Positions 17,131 to 26,130 of a stretch of DNA of 64,000 nucleotides are shown here, piece after piece. Position 1 is the stretch's first letter; every line of letters begins with the position of its first letter. Under the pieces are notes generated by a model, which made no database searches, was not told where the DNA came from, and saw only the letters and a program-made list of their open reading frames with translations. Source of the DNA: Streptomyces sp. NBC_01445 (GTDB lineage Bacteria > Actinomycetota > Actinomycetes > Streptomycetales > Streptomycetaceae); the NCBI RefSeq assembly GCF_035918235.1, contig NZ_CP109485.1, positions 7,231,001-7,295,000 on the forward strand. Reading direction: 5' to 3'. Made by a program: the position numbers and the translations under genes.

Positions 17131-17901
17131 GTGTCGGACCCGATGCGCCCCCGCGCTTCTCTCCGTACCGCCGTGGTCTGGGACGTTCTCAAGGACGCCC
17201 TCGACCGACGCGTCAAGGCCACGGGGCGCGAGTCGCTCGACGTGCTCGACACCGGAGGCGGCAGCGGCAACTTCGCGGTGCCGGTGGCCGGCCTCGGTCA
17301 CCGCGTCACCGTCGTCGACCCCAGCCCGAACGCGCTCTTCGCACTCGAGCGCCGCGCGGCCGAGGCCGGCGTGGCCGACCGCGTGCGCGGGGTGCAGGGC
17401 GACGTCTCCGGTCTCTTCGACGTCGTCGAGCGCGACGGATACGACGTGGTCCTGTGCCACGGCGTCCTGGAGTACGTCGACGACCCGGCCGAGGGCGTAC
17501 GCAACGCGGTGGGCGCCCTCCGCTCCTCCGGCGTCCTCAGCCTGCTCGCCGCGGGACTCGGCGGTGCCGTGCTCGCCCGGGCACTCGCCGGGCACTTCAA
17601 GGAGGCCAGGCAGGCCCTCGGCGACCCGGCGGGCCGCTGGGGTGACGGCGACCCCGTGCCGCGCCGCTTCAGCGCCGAGCAGCTCACCCAGCTCGTCGGA
17701 TCCGCGGGCGTCGAGGTCGGCGCGGTGCACGGCGTTCGGGTCTTCGCCGACCTCGTACCGGGCGTCCTCGTGGACACCGAACCGGGAGCCCTCCAGGAGC
17801 TCCTCAAGCTGGAGGCCGCCGCCGCCGAGGTGCCCGCCTTCCACTCCGTCGCCACGCAACTGCACGTCCTCGGCGAGAAGCAGGGGACCCCTGAGGCCTG
17901 A
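17131..17901 (+). CDS. Class I SAM-dependent methyltransferase
   Basis: The protein has 256 residues. Motif I is LDVLDTGGGSGNFAVPVAGLGHRVTVVDPS, with the acidic ribose-binding residue at the end of strand 2. RVRGVQGDVSGLFD supplies the adenine-binding Asp, and YDVVLCHGVLEYVDD is the post-II/IV region. The C-terminal half is specific to this actinobacterial group and gives no clue to substrate. The GTG start at 17131 has GAGGAG 9 nt upstream. It follows the HEPN gene by 128 nt. Confidence 0.88.
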   Translation: MSDPMRPRASLRTAVVWDVLKDALDRRVKATGRESLDVLDTGGGSGNFAVPVAGLGHRVTVVDPSPNALFALERRAAEAGVADRVRGVQGDVSGLFDVVERDGYDVVLCHGVLEYVDDPAEGVRNAVGALRSSGVLSLLAAGLGGAVLARALAGHFKEARQALGDPAGRWGDGDPVPRRFSAEQLTQLVGSAGVEVGAVHGVRVFADLVPGVLVDTEPGALQELLKLEAAAAEVPAFHSVATQLHVLGEKQGTPEA

Positions 17902-17915
17902 CTGCCCCCGGTGAC

Positions 17916-17935
17916 GCGCCGCTGATCAGCGGCGC
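17916..17935. terminator. Perfect 20-bp palindrome after the methyltransferase gene
   Basis: GCGCCGCTGATCAGCGGCGC is fully self-complementary, can form an 8-bp stem with a TGAT loop, and begins 14 nt after the stop codon. It probably acts as a terminator or stabilising hairpin. Confidence 0.5.
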
Positions 17936-18175
17936 AGCGGCGGATGGAGTACGCCACAGGCCCCCCGCTTCGGCGCCGGGCGCCGTATGATCGAGGGAAC
18001 TGGTCCGGCATGACGGGACGGCCGCCGGGGCATTAACGCCTCAGCGAGCCGGAGCGGAGTGGTGGTCCTGGTTGGCGAAGTTGGCGTAGAGGGGCGGGTT
18101 TCACGGGGGCGATTCCCTGCCTATCCTGAAGGGGACCCCCGGTCGCCCCGGCGACTGCACGATGAGGAGGACTCC

Positions 18176-18586
18176 GTGCCGCTCTCGGAGCACGAGCAGC
18201 GAATGCTCGAGCAGATGGAGCGAGCGCTGTACGCCGAAGATCCCAAGTTCGCGACAGCGCTTGAGGGAAGCGGGCTGCGTACGTACACCCGACGTCGGGT
18301 CTACCAGGCAGTCGCCGGCTTCCTGGTGGGTATCGCGCTCCTCATGGCCGGAATGGTCGCACAGCAGATCTGGATCAGCGTGGTGGGGTTCCTCGTCATG
18401 CTGGGCTGCGCGGTCCTTGCCGTGACCGGATGGCGCAAAGCGCCCAAGCCCGGTGAACAGCCGGCTGCCGGAGCAGCGCCAGGAGCGCCGCCAACCGCGC
18501 GGCGTCAGGGCAAGCAGCGCCGCTCGATGATGAACCGGATCGAGCAGCGCTGGCAGCGGCGCCGAGACGAACAGGGCGGCCACTGA
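18176..18586 (+). CDS. DUF3040 family membrane protein
   Basis: The protein has 136 residues. The N-terminus MPLSEHEQRMLEQMERALYAEDPKFATAL is the conserved DUF3040 signature. Two membrane helices follow (VYQAVAGFLVGIALLMAGMVA, QIWISVVGFLVMLGCAVLAVTG), then a basic tail (RQGKQRRSMMNRIEQRWQRRRDEQ). GAGGAGG lies 5 nt before the GTG start. Function is unknown; the family is confined to actinobacteria and often sits near division or wall genes. Confidence 0.9.
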   Translation: MPLSEHEQRMLEQMERALYAEDPKFATALEGSGLRTYTRRRVYQAVAGFLVGIALLMAGMVAQQIWISVVGFLVMLGCAVLAVTGWRKAPKPGEQPAAGAAPGAPPTARRQGKQRRSMMNRIEQRWQRRRDEQGGH

Positions 18587-18642
18587 GCCCCCGCCGGACG
18601 AAGTCCTCACGGGAACACTAGTCCTCACAGGAACAGACGTAG

Positions 18643-18678
18643 CTGAGGGGTGACCACTCACGGGTGGTCACCCCTCAG
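18643..18678. terminator. Bidirectional terminator between DUF3040 and transglutaminase genes
   Basis: CTGAGGGGTGACCAC (18643-18657) is exactly complementary to 18664-18678, with the loop TCACGG. It lies between convergent genes ending at 18586 and 18736, so it can serve both. Confidence 0.85.
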
Positions 18679-18735
18679 GCGTATGCGCGCGCCGGCGCCG
18701 CAGCGTGGCCGCTTGCGCCCGAGCGGCCGCCCCCT

Positions 18736-21153
18736 TCAGCTCTCCTGGCCGGAAGGTCGCCGCGGACGCCGCAGGAGCGTCGACTTCAGTGCCGTCCAGC
18801 GGGAGCCCAGCGCCGCCCAGCGCCGCGAAAGACTCCACGCCACTCGAACGGTTGAGCGCGGTGCGAGCGTCGCCCGCAGCCGGGCCGAGCGGCTCGACTT
18901 GACGTGCAGGCCCTGCGCAAGGCGGCGCACGTCGTCCCCGAGGCCCGCCGTCGGCTGCGGCCTCGGTGCGTAGAGGACCTGCTCCACCGCGGCCGCCACC
19001 CGATGCACGGAGTCCGCCGCCACCTGGTCGAGCTGTCCGACGCGGACGATCCGCGCGGCCGCCTTCCGCGGCGTCTGCGACTCGTCCGGTGCGATGCCGT
19101 GGTCCCACGCCGTATCGGTCACTTCCAGCCACGCCGCGAGGGCGCGTGCCGCCGCGTCCCCGTCCGTACGGCCGGGGACGCCGAGCCGCATCGCCCGTAC
19201 CCGCTGCCGCCACAGCATCGGGAGCAGCGGCACGAGCACCACCAGCAGTACGCCGAGCGCGATGAGGGCGATCGTGCCGAAGGGCGGGCCGTCGCCGCCG
19301 GACGAGCCGATCACCGCGGGCGCGGCGTTCGAGCAGCCGCCCAGCTTCCGCTCGGCCGCCGGGCAGTTGTCCGACGCGGAGGGCTGCCCCGCCGACGGCT
19401 CCGACGAAGCGGCCTCGCTGGGCGCCGCCGGGTTGCTCGGGCTGCCCGCCGGGGTGTCGTCACGCGTGTACTCGGGCGCCGTGCCGCGGTTCGGCGTCGG
19501 CTCGAAGCGGGTCCAGCCCACGCCCTCGAAGTACAGCTCGGGCCACGCGTGCGCGTCCCGCAGGCCAACCGACATCCGGCCGTCCGCCTGCGGAGAGCCC
19601 GGCGTGAAGCCCACCGCCACCCGCGCCGGAATCCCCAGAGTCCTGGCCATCGCGGCCATCGAGAAGGAGAAGTGGACGCAGAAGCCCTCCTTGTCCTTCA
19701 GGAAACGGGCGATGGCCGAGGATCCGCTGCCCGCCCGGACCTCCGTGTTGTACGTGAAGCCGCCGCTCACGGCGAAGTAGTTCTGGAGCTTCACGGCACG
19801 CTGGTAGTCGTTCGCCGCGCCCTCGGTGACGCGCAGCGCCGTCTTCTCGACGATCGCCGGCAGCGAGGACGGCACCTTGGTGAACTCCCGGCGCAGCTCG
19901 CTCGGCGCCGCGGGAGCGTTCGCCAGCTGCTCGGCGGTCGGCTGCACGATCAGGCTCTCGACGCCGTACTTCTTGCCGCGCGTGGTCTGGTTGTGATCGC
20001 CGACGAGGGTCCGGCCCACCGGCTCGTACCGCCAGCGTCCCGAGATGTCGACCTTCGTCGCCGGGTAGGGGAGCGGCAGCCAGTCCTGGGCGTACCAGCC
20101 GGCCGCCGCGATGTTCGTGCGGATCTCCGTCCTGCGGACGTCCGCGCCGAGGCCGCGCGGGCTCGGGAACGGCGAGGGCACGTCGATGATGCTGCGCTTG
20201 GCGGGCCGCCAGGTCGTCCCGTCGAACTCGTCGAGGGAGACGATCCGCAGATACAGGTCCTGGGTGTTCTTCGAGTTCGTGCGGTACGACATCACCTCCC
20301 GGTCCTCGGGCTGGTTCAGGCTGTTCTGAAGGGAGACCAGGGGGTTCACGGCGGAGATGGTGCCGCCGCCCCCGGAGCCCACACCCGTCCCCGTACCCGA
20401 CGGGCCGAGCAGGCCGCCGTCGAGCGCGGGCAGCGCGAGCGGCACCACCAGGGCGATGCCGAGCGCGAGCGCGCCGATGCGGCGGCCCGTACGAATCGGG
20501 GCCACGGCGTCGGCCGTGCTCTCCACCGCGCCGCCCGCGCGGCCCGGTGAACGGGCCGTACCGCCGAAGACGCGCCCCCACTGCGAGAGCCGGTCCCGGC
20601 CCTCGGCGAGGAGGAGCAGCAGATAGCCGCCGGCGGCGAGCAGGAACCACAGCCAGTCGATGGAGGCCTGGGAGAGGCCCGCGGCGACCGAGTAGAGGGC
20701 GAGCAGCGGCAGCCCGGCGGGCGCCGCGCTGCGGAACGTCACCGCGAGCGCGTCCACCGCGAGGCCGATCACCAGGACGCCGCCCACGAGCATCAGCCGG
20801 ATCCCGTCGGACAGCGGCGCGGGGATCGCGAACCGCCCCACGTCGTCGCCGCCCGCCTGGAGCAGCTCCCCGAAGTGACGGAACGCCTCCGGCCCCGGCA
20901 ACACCCCGCCGATGGCCTGGGCGTTCGCGAACAGCAGAGTCAGCAGCAGCAGCGTCACGAGCGCCTGCACGGCCACCGTGAGCGGCCGCGCGAGTGGCAC
21001 GCGCCGGGTCAGTGCCCCCACCCCGGCCTGGACGACCAGCAGGAACGCGGCCTGGACGATCCAGATCGCGTCGTCGACGAGCGGCAGCAGGGCACACGCC
21101 GCCATGAACGTGGCCGCCGTCGCACACAGCGTCAGCCGAGCGCCTCCACTCAT
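18736..21153 (-). CDS. TgpA-type membrane transglutaminase-like protein (DUF3488-transglutaminase)
   Basis: The protein has 805 residues. About six helices occupy the first 250 residues. A periplasmic region with a transglutaminase/protease core follows: the catalytic Cys is in KEGFCVHFSFSMAAMARTLGIPARVAVGF, the His in LRDAHAWPELYFEGVGW, and the acidic residue in RFEPTPN (Glu where Asp is usual). A further helix (GTIALIALGVLLVVLVPLLPMLW) and a C-terminal domain end the protein. It is the third gene of moxR - DUF58 - tgpA, a widely conserved trio linked to cell-surface or envelope maturation. The true substrate is unknown. Confidence 0.88.
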   Translation of the reverse strand: MSGGARLTLCATAATFMAACALLPLVDDAIWIVQAAFLLVVQAGVGALTRRVPLARPLTVAVQALVTLLLLTLLFANAQAIGGVLPGPEAFRHFGELLQAGGDDVGRFAIPAPLSDGIRLMLVGGVLVIGLAVDALAVTFRSAAPAGLPLLALYSVAAGLSQASIDWLWFLLAAGGYLLLLLAEGRDRLSQWGRVFGGTARSPGRAGGAVESTADAVAPIRTGRRIGALALGIALVVPLALPALDGGLLGPSGTGTGVGSGGGGTISAVNPLVSLQNSLNQPEDREVMSYRTNSKNTQDLYLRIVSLDEFDGTTWRPAKRSIIDVPSPFPSPRGLGADVRRTEIRTNIAAAGWYAQDWLPLPYPATKVDISGRWRYEPVGRTLVGDHNQTTRGKKYGVESLIVQPTAEQLANAPAAPSELRREFTKVPSSLPAIVEKTALRVTEGAANDYQRAVKLQNYFAVSGGFTYNTEVRAGSGSSAIARFLKDKEGFCVHFSFSMAAMARTLGIPARVAVGFTPGSPQADGRMSVGLRDAHAWPELYFEGVGWTRFEPTPNRGTAPEYTRDDTPAGSPSNPAAPSEAASSEPSAGQPSASDNCPAAERKLGGCSNAAPAVIGSSGGDGPPFGTIALIALGVLLVVLVPLLPMLWRQRVRAMRLGVPGRTDGDAAARALAAWLEVTDTAWDHGIAPDESQTPRKAAARIVRVGQLDQVAADSVHRVAAAVEQVLYAPRPQPTAGLGDDVRRLAQGLHVKSSRSARLRATLAPRSTVRVAWSLSRRWAALGSRWTALKSTLLRRPRRPSGQES

Positions 21154-21187
21154 GACCGCGCCTTTCCCCCTGTGACATCACGCATGA

Positions 21188-22537
21188 TCAAGAACCCCAC
21201 CCCGCCACCGCCGGTCCGCTCTCCGCGCCCGTGGCCGCCCGGTGCCGGTCGGCGTCGCGCCACAGCTCGGTCAAGGACGTGCCGGGCGGGACCGCGAGGG
21301 CGGACCAGCCCGCCTCGCGCAGCATCCGCAGCCGCTCCTCGCAGCGCTCCGAAGGGGCGCCGCGCGTCCAGGCCCCGCTGTCCAGGACGAAGGCGACGGC
21401 GCCGCCGCTGCGCTGCCGCATCTTGGCGGCGACCGCCGTCTGTTCCTCGTCGAGATCGCCGAAGAAGGCCACCAGCAGCCCCTCGTTCCCCCCGCGCAGC
21501 ATGTCGTAGGCGCGCGAGAGCCCCGAGCCGTCCGAGTGGTCGACGACGGCGAGCGTGTCCATCATCAGTCCGGCCGCGTCCGCCGACTCCTGGCTGGCGC
21601 CCGCGAACCCGTCGGACCCCTCGCCCGGCACCGAAGTGCCCGTATCGGTCAACAGGCGTACGGAGAAGCCCCGTTCGAGCATATGGAACAGCGTCGACGC
21701 CGTACCGGACACCGCCCACTCGAAGGCCGAGTCGGGGCCCGCGCCCTGGAAGGCGAGGCGCCGGGTGTCGAGGAGCACCGTGCAGCGGGCCCGCTGCGGC
21801 TGCTCCTCGCGGCGCACCATCAGCTCGCCGTATCGCGCGGTCGAGCGCCAGTGCACGCGGCGCAGGTCGTCTCCGTAGCGGTAACCGCGCGGGATCACGT
21901 CGTCCTCGCCGGCCAGGGCCAGCGAGCGGTTCCGCCCGTCGCCGTACCCCTTGGCCTCTCCGGTCAGCCGCACCGCGGGCAGCGACTCCACGCGCGGGAT
22001 GACCGTGAGGGTGTCGTACGTGGAGAAGGAGCGGGACAGTTCGCACAGGCCGAACGGGTCCGTCAGGCGCAGCTGGAGCGGGCCGAGCGGATAGCGGCCC
22101 CGCAGGTCCGAGCGCACGCGGTACGACACCTCGCGGCGGCCGCCCGCCTCCACCCGGTCCAGGACGAAACGGGGACGCGGCCCGAGCACGTACGGCACCC
22201 GGTCCTGGAGCATCAGCAGGCCGGTGGGCAGCCGAGAGACGTTGTCCATCCGGAGATGGACGCGGGCCTCGCTGCCCGCGGGCACGCGCGCGGGGGACAG
22301 GCGTCGGCTGCTCGAGACGCGGTAGCGCGTGCGGTAGAGCACGAACGCGCAGACCAGCGGCAGCACGGCGAGCAGCAGCCCGACCCGGAGCAGATCGGCC
22401 TGCCCCAGGACGTACGCACAGATCGCCGCTGCGATTCCGGCGGCCAGGAACGAACGGCCCCTGGTGGTCAGCCCCGAGAGCGCGACCCGGAGGCCGCCCT
22501 TGTCGTCGTCACCCCCGAAGCCTCCCCCGTCGGCCAT
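21188..22537 (-). CDS. DUF58 domain protein (MoxR-associated)
   Basis: The protein has 449 residues. Two N-terminal membrane helices (FLAAGIAAAICAYVLGQ, RVGLLLAVLPLVCAFVLY) are followed by a beta-rich region (PAGSEARVHLRMDNVSRLPTGLLMLQDRVPY). The DUF58 block near residue 220 reads DDVIPRGYRYGDDLRRVHWRSTARYGELMVRREE. A von Willebrand A-like segment follows (CTVLLDTRRLAF). The ATG overlaps the moxR stop codon by one base (TGATG), so the two are coupled. A GTG one codon earlier is also possible. Confidence 0.9.
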   Translation of the reverse strand: MADGGGFGGDDDKGGLRVALSGLTTRGRSFLAAGIAAAICAYVLGQADLLRVGLLLAVLPLVCAFVLYRTRYRVSSSRRLSPARVPAGSEARVHLRMDNVSRLPTGLLMLQDRVPYVLGPRPRFVLDRVEAGGRREVSYRVRSDLRGRYPLGPLQLRLTDPFGLCELSRSFSTYDTLTVIPRVESLPAVRLTGEAKGYGDGRNRSLALAGEDDVIPRGYRYGDDLRRVHWRSTARYGELMVRREEQPQRARCTVLLDTRRLAFQGAGPDSAFEWAVSGTASTLFHMLERGFSVRLLTDTGTSVPGEGSDGFAGASQESADAAGLMMDTLAVVDHSDGSGLSRAYDMLRGGNEGLLVAFFGDLDEEQTAVAAKMRQRSGGAVAFVLDSGAWTRGAPSERCEERLRMLREAGWSALAVPPGTSLTELWRDADRHRAATGAESGPAVAGWGS

Positions 22538-23556
22538 CACAGCCTCCGGGCGCCGGGCGGCTGCTGGCCGTACATCGGGGATCCGTGGCCCGAGGCGGCC
22601 GGGACCGCCGTGTGCTGGAGGATCTCCAGGACGACCTGTTCGGACGTGCGCCGGTTCAACTGGGCCTGGGCGGTGGGCAGCAGGCGGTGCGCGAGGACCT
22701 GCACGGCGAGCGCTTGCACGTCGTCCGGCAGTGCGTACTCACGCCCGCTCAGCGCCGCGGATGCCTTCGCCGCCCGCAGCAGATGAAGCGTGGCGCGCGG
22801 CGAGGCGCCGAGTCTGAGGTCGGGGTGGCTGCGCGTGGCAGCGACCAGGTCGACCGCGTACCGCCGCACCGAGTCGGCCACGTGGACCGAGCGGACGGCG
22901 TCGACGAGCTTCACGATGTCGTGCGCGTGCGCCACCGGCTGGAGGTCGTCCAGCGGGGAGGCCCCGCCGTGGATGTCGAGCATCTGCAGCTCGGCCTCCG
23001 GGCTCGGGTAGCCGATCGACACCCGGGCCATGAAACGGTCGCGCTGCGCCTCGGGCAGCGGGTACGTGCCCTCCATCTCGACCGGGTTCTGCGTGGCCAC
23101 CACCATGAAGGGGCTGGGCAGCTCGTACGTCTGCCCGTCGATGGTGACCTGGCGCTCCTCCATGGACTCCAGGAGCGCCGACTGCGTCTTCGGGGACGCG
23201 CGGTTGATCTCGTCGCCGATCACGATCTGCGCGAAGATCGCGCCGGGCTTGAACTCGAAGTCCCTGCGCTGCTGGTCCCAGATGGACACACCGGTGATGT
23301 CCGACGGCAGCAGGTCGGGCGTGAACTGGATGCGACGCACCGAGCAGTCGATGGACTTGGCGAGCGCCTTCGCCAGCATGGTCTTGCCGACGCCCGGTAC
23401 ATCCTCGATGAGCAGGTGCCCCTCGGCCAGGAGCACCGTCAGCGAAAGCCGTACGACCTCCGGCTTGCCCTCGATCACACCCTCCACCGACCTGCGGACC
23501 CGCTCCACAGTGGTGGTCAGATCAGTGAGGCTCGCTCGATCGTCATAGGTCGTCAC
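22537..23556 (-). CDS. MoxR-family AAA+ ATPase
   Basis: The protein has 339 residues. Walker A is EDVPGVGKTMLAKALA, Walker B is IVIGDEINRASPKTQSALLESMEE, sensor 1 is VVATQNPVEMEGTYPLPEAQRDRF. Such ATPases act as chaperones for a neighbouring vWA/DUF58 protein. I chose the GTG at 23556 because GAGGAGG lies 5 nt upstream. An open extension to 23676 has no ribosome site and is not conserved-looking. It is the first gene of the moxR-DUF58-transglutaminase operon. Confidence 0.93.
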   Translation of the reverse strand: MTTYDDRASLTDLTTTVERVRRSVEGVIEGKPEVVRLSLTVLLAEGHLLIEDVPGVGKTMLAKALAKSIDCSVRRIQFTPDLLPSDITGVSIWDQQRRDFEFKPGAIFAQIVIGDEINRASPKTQSALLESMEERQVTIDGQTYELPSPFMVVATQNPVEMEGTYPLPEAQRDRFMARVSIGYPSPEAELQMLDIHGGASPLDDLQPVAHAHDIVKLVDAVRSVHVADSVRRYAVDLVAATRSHPDLRLGASPRATLHLLRAAKASAALSGREYALPDDVQALAVQVLAHRLLPTAQAQLNRRTSEQVVLEILQHTAVPAASGHGSPMYGQQPPGARRL

Positions 23557-23752
23557 CCGGCCCTCCTCGGCCCGTACTGTCCGGGCCGACGCTCTTGGCT
23601 GCGGCCCGGCCCACCCCGAAACACGGACACCACGCGCGACGAGTTCCATCTCCTCGCACGGGGTGCCACTCCGCATTCTTGTTGCCGTTACCGGTTCGTG
23701 TCATCCGCCTGTGGATAACTGCCAGCGATATGTCGGGCCTTGCGGCCTTTTG

Positions 23753-24301
23753 TTACGCGGGATCGATCTCCCGGAGGAGACCCGTCTTCACATCGAAGAC
23801 GAATCCGCGCACATTGTCGGTGTCCACCAGGAACGGGGACGTCCGCACGCGCTGCATCGACTGGCGCACGTCCTGGTCGACATCGCGGAATGCCTCCACG
23901 GCCCAGGCCGGGCGCTGGCCGACCTCCATCTCCAGCTCGTGGCGGAACTCCTCCGTAAGGCTCTCCAGGCCGCAGCCGGTGTGGTGGATGAGGACCACGC
24001 TGCGGGTACCGAGCGCCCGCTGGCTGATGGTGAGCGAGCGGATGACGTCATCGGTGACGACGCCGCCCGCGTTGCGGATGGTGTGGCAGTCACCGAGTTC
24101 GAGACCCAGGGCGTCGTGCAGGTCGAGCCGGGCGTCCATGCACGCCACGACGGCCACCTTCAGGACGGGCCGGGCGTCCATGCCGGGGTCGGTGAACGCC
24201 GCTGCGTAGCGCTGGTTCGCCTCGACGAGTCGGTCGGTCACGGTGCCGTCGACGGGTATGGCGCTTTCGGACTCGGCAGGGAGGGATGCGGAAGTCGTCA
24301 T
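23753..24301 (-). CDS. Beta-class carbonic anhydrase
   Basis: The protein has 182 residues. Zinc ligands are in VACMDARLD (Cys plus the Asp-Arg pair) and IHHTGCG (His and Cys). TIRNAGGVVTDDVIRSL is the family signature between them. It interconverts CO2 and bicarbonate in the cytoplasm. The ATG at 24301 is chosen because TACCGT, a good -10 box, ends 7 nt before it. Translation from an upstream GTG or ATG would add an unconserved hydrophobic leader. It is transcribed away from the dcw cluster. Confidence 0.9.
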   Translation of the reverse strand: MTTSASLPAESESAIPVDGTVTDRLVEANQRYAAAFTDPGMDARPVLKVAVVACMDARLDLHDALGLELGDCHTIRNAGGVVTDDVIRSLTISQRALGTRSVVLIHHTGCGLESLTEEFRHELEMEVGQRPAWAVEAFRDVDQDVRQSMQRVRTSPFLVDTDNVRGFVFDVKTGLLREIDPA

Positions 24302-24476
24302 AGCTATGACGGTAATGGTCACTCCCGGGACAAGCCCGCTGTGAGAGGGGACAAAGAACGCCATCGCGGCTTGTTGTGAGGTAACCCACAGAGGTGGCAC
24401 CGACTCGCCCGTACGGGTGATTTCTCCTGATCCATGGCATCGCGAAGAGGCGGCGCGCGACGCGCAGGCCGGTTGA

Positions 24477-24504
24477 TTGACCGGGCGTCACCGTGGACTA
24501 AAGT
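24477..24504 (+). promoter_or_regulatory. Promoter at the head of the dcw cluster
   Basis: TTGACC (24477-24482), a 16-nt spacer and TAAAGT (24499-24504) match the housekeeping consensus well. The transcript would carry a leader of about 110 nt before rsmH. The 24302-24619 stretch otherwise holds only the carbonic anhydrase promoter. No mraZ gene is present. Confidence 0.65.
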
Positions 24505-24619
24505 GACGCGGAAACCCCAGGAAACACCGAAGATCCCGGCACTTCACCGGACTCTTCATCACGCGCGCGACGGGCACCCCGGCGGTGCGTGGGCGCCGCG
24601 CCGGAACTGAGAGGGCCCC

Positions 24620-25579
24620 TTGAGCCAGACCCGACATGTCCCGGTGATGCTCCAGCGCTGCCTGGACCTGTTGGCCCCGGCCCTCGCCGAGCCCGGCGCG
24701 GTCGTCGTCGACTGCACGCTCGGCCTCGGCGGACACAGCGAGGCCCTCCTCTCCACGTTCCCCTCCTGCCGCCTCGTCGGTCTCGACCGCGACAAGGAGG
24801 CCCTGCGCCTCTCCGGTGAGCGCCTCGCCCCGTTCGGTGACCGCGCCACCCTCGTACACGCCGTCTACGACGAGCTGCCCGAGGTCCTCGACCGGCTCGG
24901 CGTCCCGCGCGTGCAGGGCGTCCTCTTCGACCTGGGCGTCTCCTCCATGCAGCTCGACGAGGCCGACCGCGGCTTCGCCTACGCGCAGGACGCGCCGCTC
25001 GACATGCGCATGGACCAGACGACCGGAATGAGCGCCGCCGAGGTCCTCAACACGTACCCCCCGGGCGAGCTGGTGCGGATCCTGCGCGCGTACGGCGAGG
25101 AGAAGCAGGCCAAGCGGATCGTCTCGGCGGTCGTGCGCGAGCGCGAGAAGGAGCCGTTCAGCAACAGCGCCCGGCTCGTGGAACTGATCCGCGACGCGCT
25201 GCCGCAGGCCGCCAAGCGCACCGGCGGCAACCCCGCCAAGCGCACCTTCCAGGCCCTGCGCATCGAGGTGAACGGCGAGCTCAGCGTCCTGGAGCGGGCG
25301 ATTCCGGCCGCCGTGCAGGCGCTCGCCGTCGGGGGACGTATCGCGGTCCTGTCGTACCACTCGCTCGAGGACCGGCTCGTGAAGCAGGTGTTCGCGGCCG
25401 GCGCCGCGAACACCGCGCCGCCCGGGCTCCCGGTCGTCCCCGAGCGCTACCAGCCGCGGCTCAAGCTGCTCACGCGCGGCGCCGAGCTCCCCACGGAGGA
25501 AGAGGTCGCCGAGAACCGCCGGGCGGCCCCGGCGCGGCTGCGGGGTGCGCAGCGCATCCGCGAGGAGGTCGCCGGGTGA
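24620..25579 (+). CDS. rsmH: 16S rRNA m4C1402 methyltransferase
   Basis: RsmH/MraW (319 residues) methylates N4 of C1402 in 16S rRNA. SAM motif I is [51 protein letters not shown] and [14 protein letters not shown] are signature blocks. The start is TTG, preceded by GAGAGGG with good spacing. It heads the dcw cluster, as in most bacteria, but without mraZ in front. Confidence 0.96.
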   Translation: MSQTRHVPVMLQRCLDLLAPALAEPGAVVVDCTLGLGGHSEALLSTFPSCRLVGLDRDKEALRLSGERLAPFGDRATLVHAVYDELPEVLDRLGVPRVQGVLFDLGVSSMQLDEADRGFAYAQDAPLDMRMDQTTGMSAAEVLNTYPPGELVRILRAYGEEKQAKRIVSAVVREREKEPFSNSARLVELIRDALPQAAKRTGGNPAKRTFQALRIEVNGELSVLERAIPAAVQALAVGGRIAVLSYHSLEDRLVKQVFAAGAANTAPPGLPVVPERYQPRLKLLTRGAELPTEEEVAENRRAAPARLRGAQRIREEVAG

Positions 25580-25604
25580 GTTCCGGGCGCGCGAGGAGGG
25601 GTCG

Positions 25605-26126
25605 ATGAGTCCCAGGGGCGAACTGCGGGGGAGGGCCGCGCGACTCGCGCGGCTGCTGCCCTCGGGGCCCGCGGGCGGCAGTCAGGCCGCCCGCACACCG
25701 TTCGTGCTCCTCGTCGTGCTCCTGCTCGGCGGCGGGCTGATCACGCTCCTGATGCTGAACTCGGCGCTCAACGAAGGGTCGTTCAGGCTGAACGACATCA
25801 AGAAGCAGACGACCGACCTCACCGAGGACGAGCAGGCGCTCCAGCGCGACGTCGACGCCTACGCAGCTCCCGACTCCCTGCAGCGCCGCGCCCGCGAGCT
25901 GGGCATGGTCCCCGGCGGCGACCCGGCCTTCCTCAACCCCGACGGCACCGTGCGCGGCGTCCCCGGCGCGGCGGCCCCCTCCGCGCTGTGGCTCCCCGCG
26001 CCGCCCCCGCCCGAGGTCGTGGGCAGGACTCCGAGCGCCTCGCCGACCCCGTCAGTGACCCCCAAGGCCACGCCGAACCCCACGTCCTCGCAGGTGAAAC
26101 CCGCGCCCTCGACCTCCGGCAGGTGA
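25605..26126 (+). CDS. ftsL: FtsL-like septum protein
   Basis: The protein has 173 residues. Its topology is a basic cytoplasmic N-terminus, one membrane helix (FVLLVVLLLGGGLITLLMLNSALN, near 50-72), a coiled-coil-like stretch (LNDIKKQTTDLTEDEQALQRDVDAYAAPDSLQRRARELGM) and a Pro/Thr-rich tail. That matches FtsL of streptomycetes, which joins FtsQ and DivIC at the septum. GAGGAGGG lies 4 nt before the ATG. Sequence identity is low across this family, so position between rsmH and ftsI is the main evidence. Confidence 0.85.
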   Translation: MSPRGELRGRAARLARLLPSGPAGGSQAARTPFVLLVVLLLGGGLITLLMLNSALNEGSFRLNDIKKQTTDLTEDEQALQRDVDAYAAPDSLQRRARELGMVPGGDPAFLNPDGTVRGVPGAAAPSALWLPAPPPPEVVGRTPSASPTPSVTPKATPNPTSSQVKPAPSTSGR

Positions 26127-26130
26127 CGGA

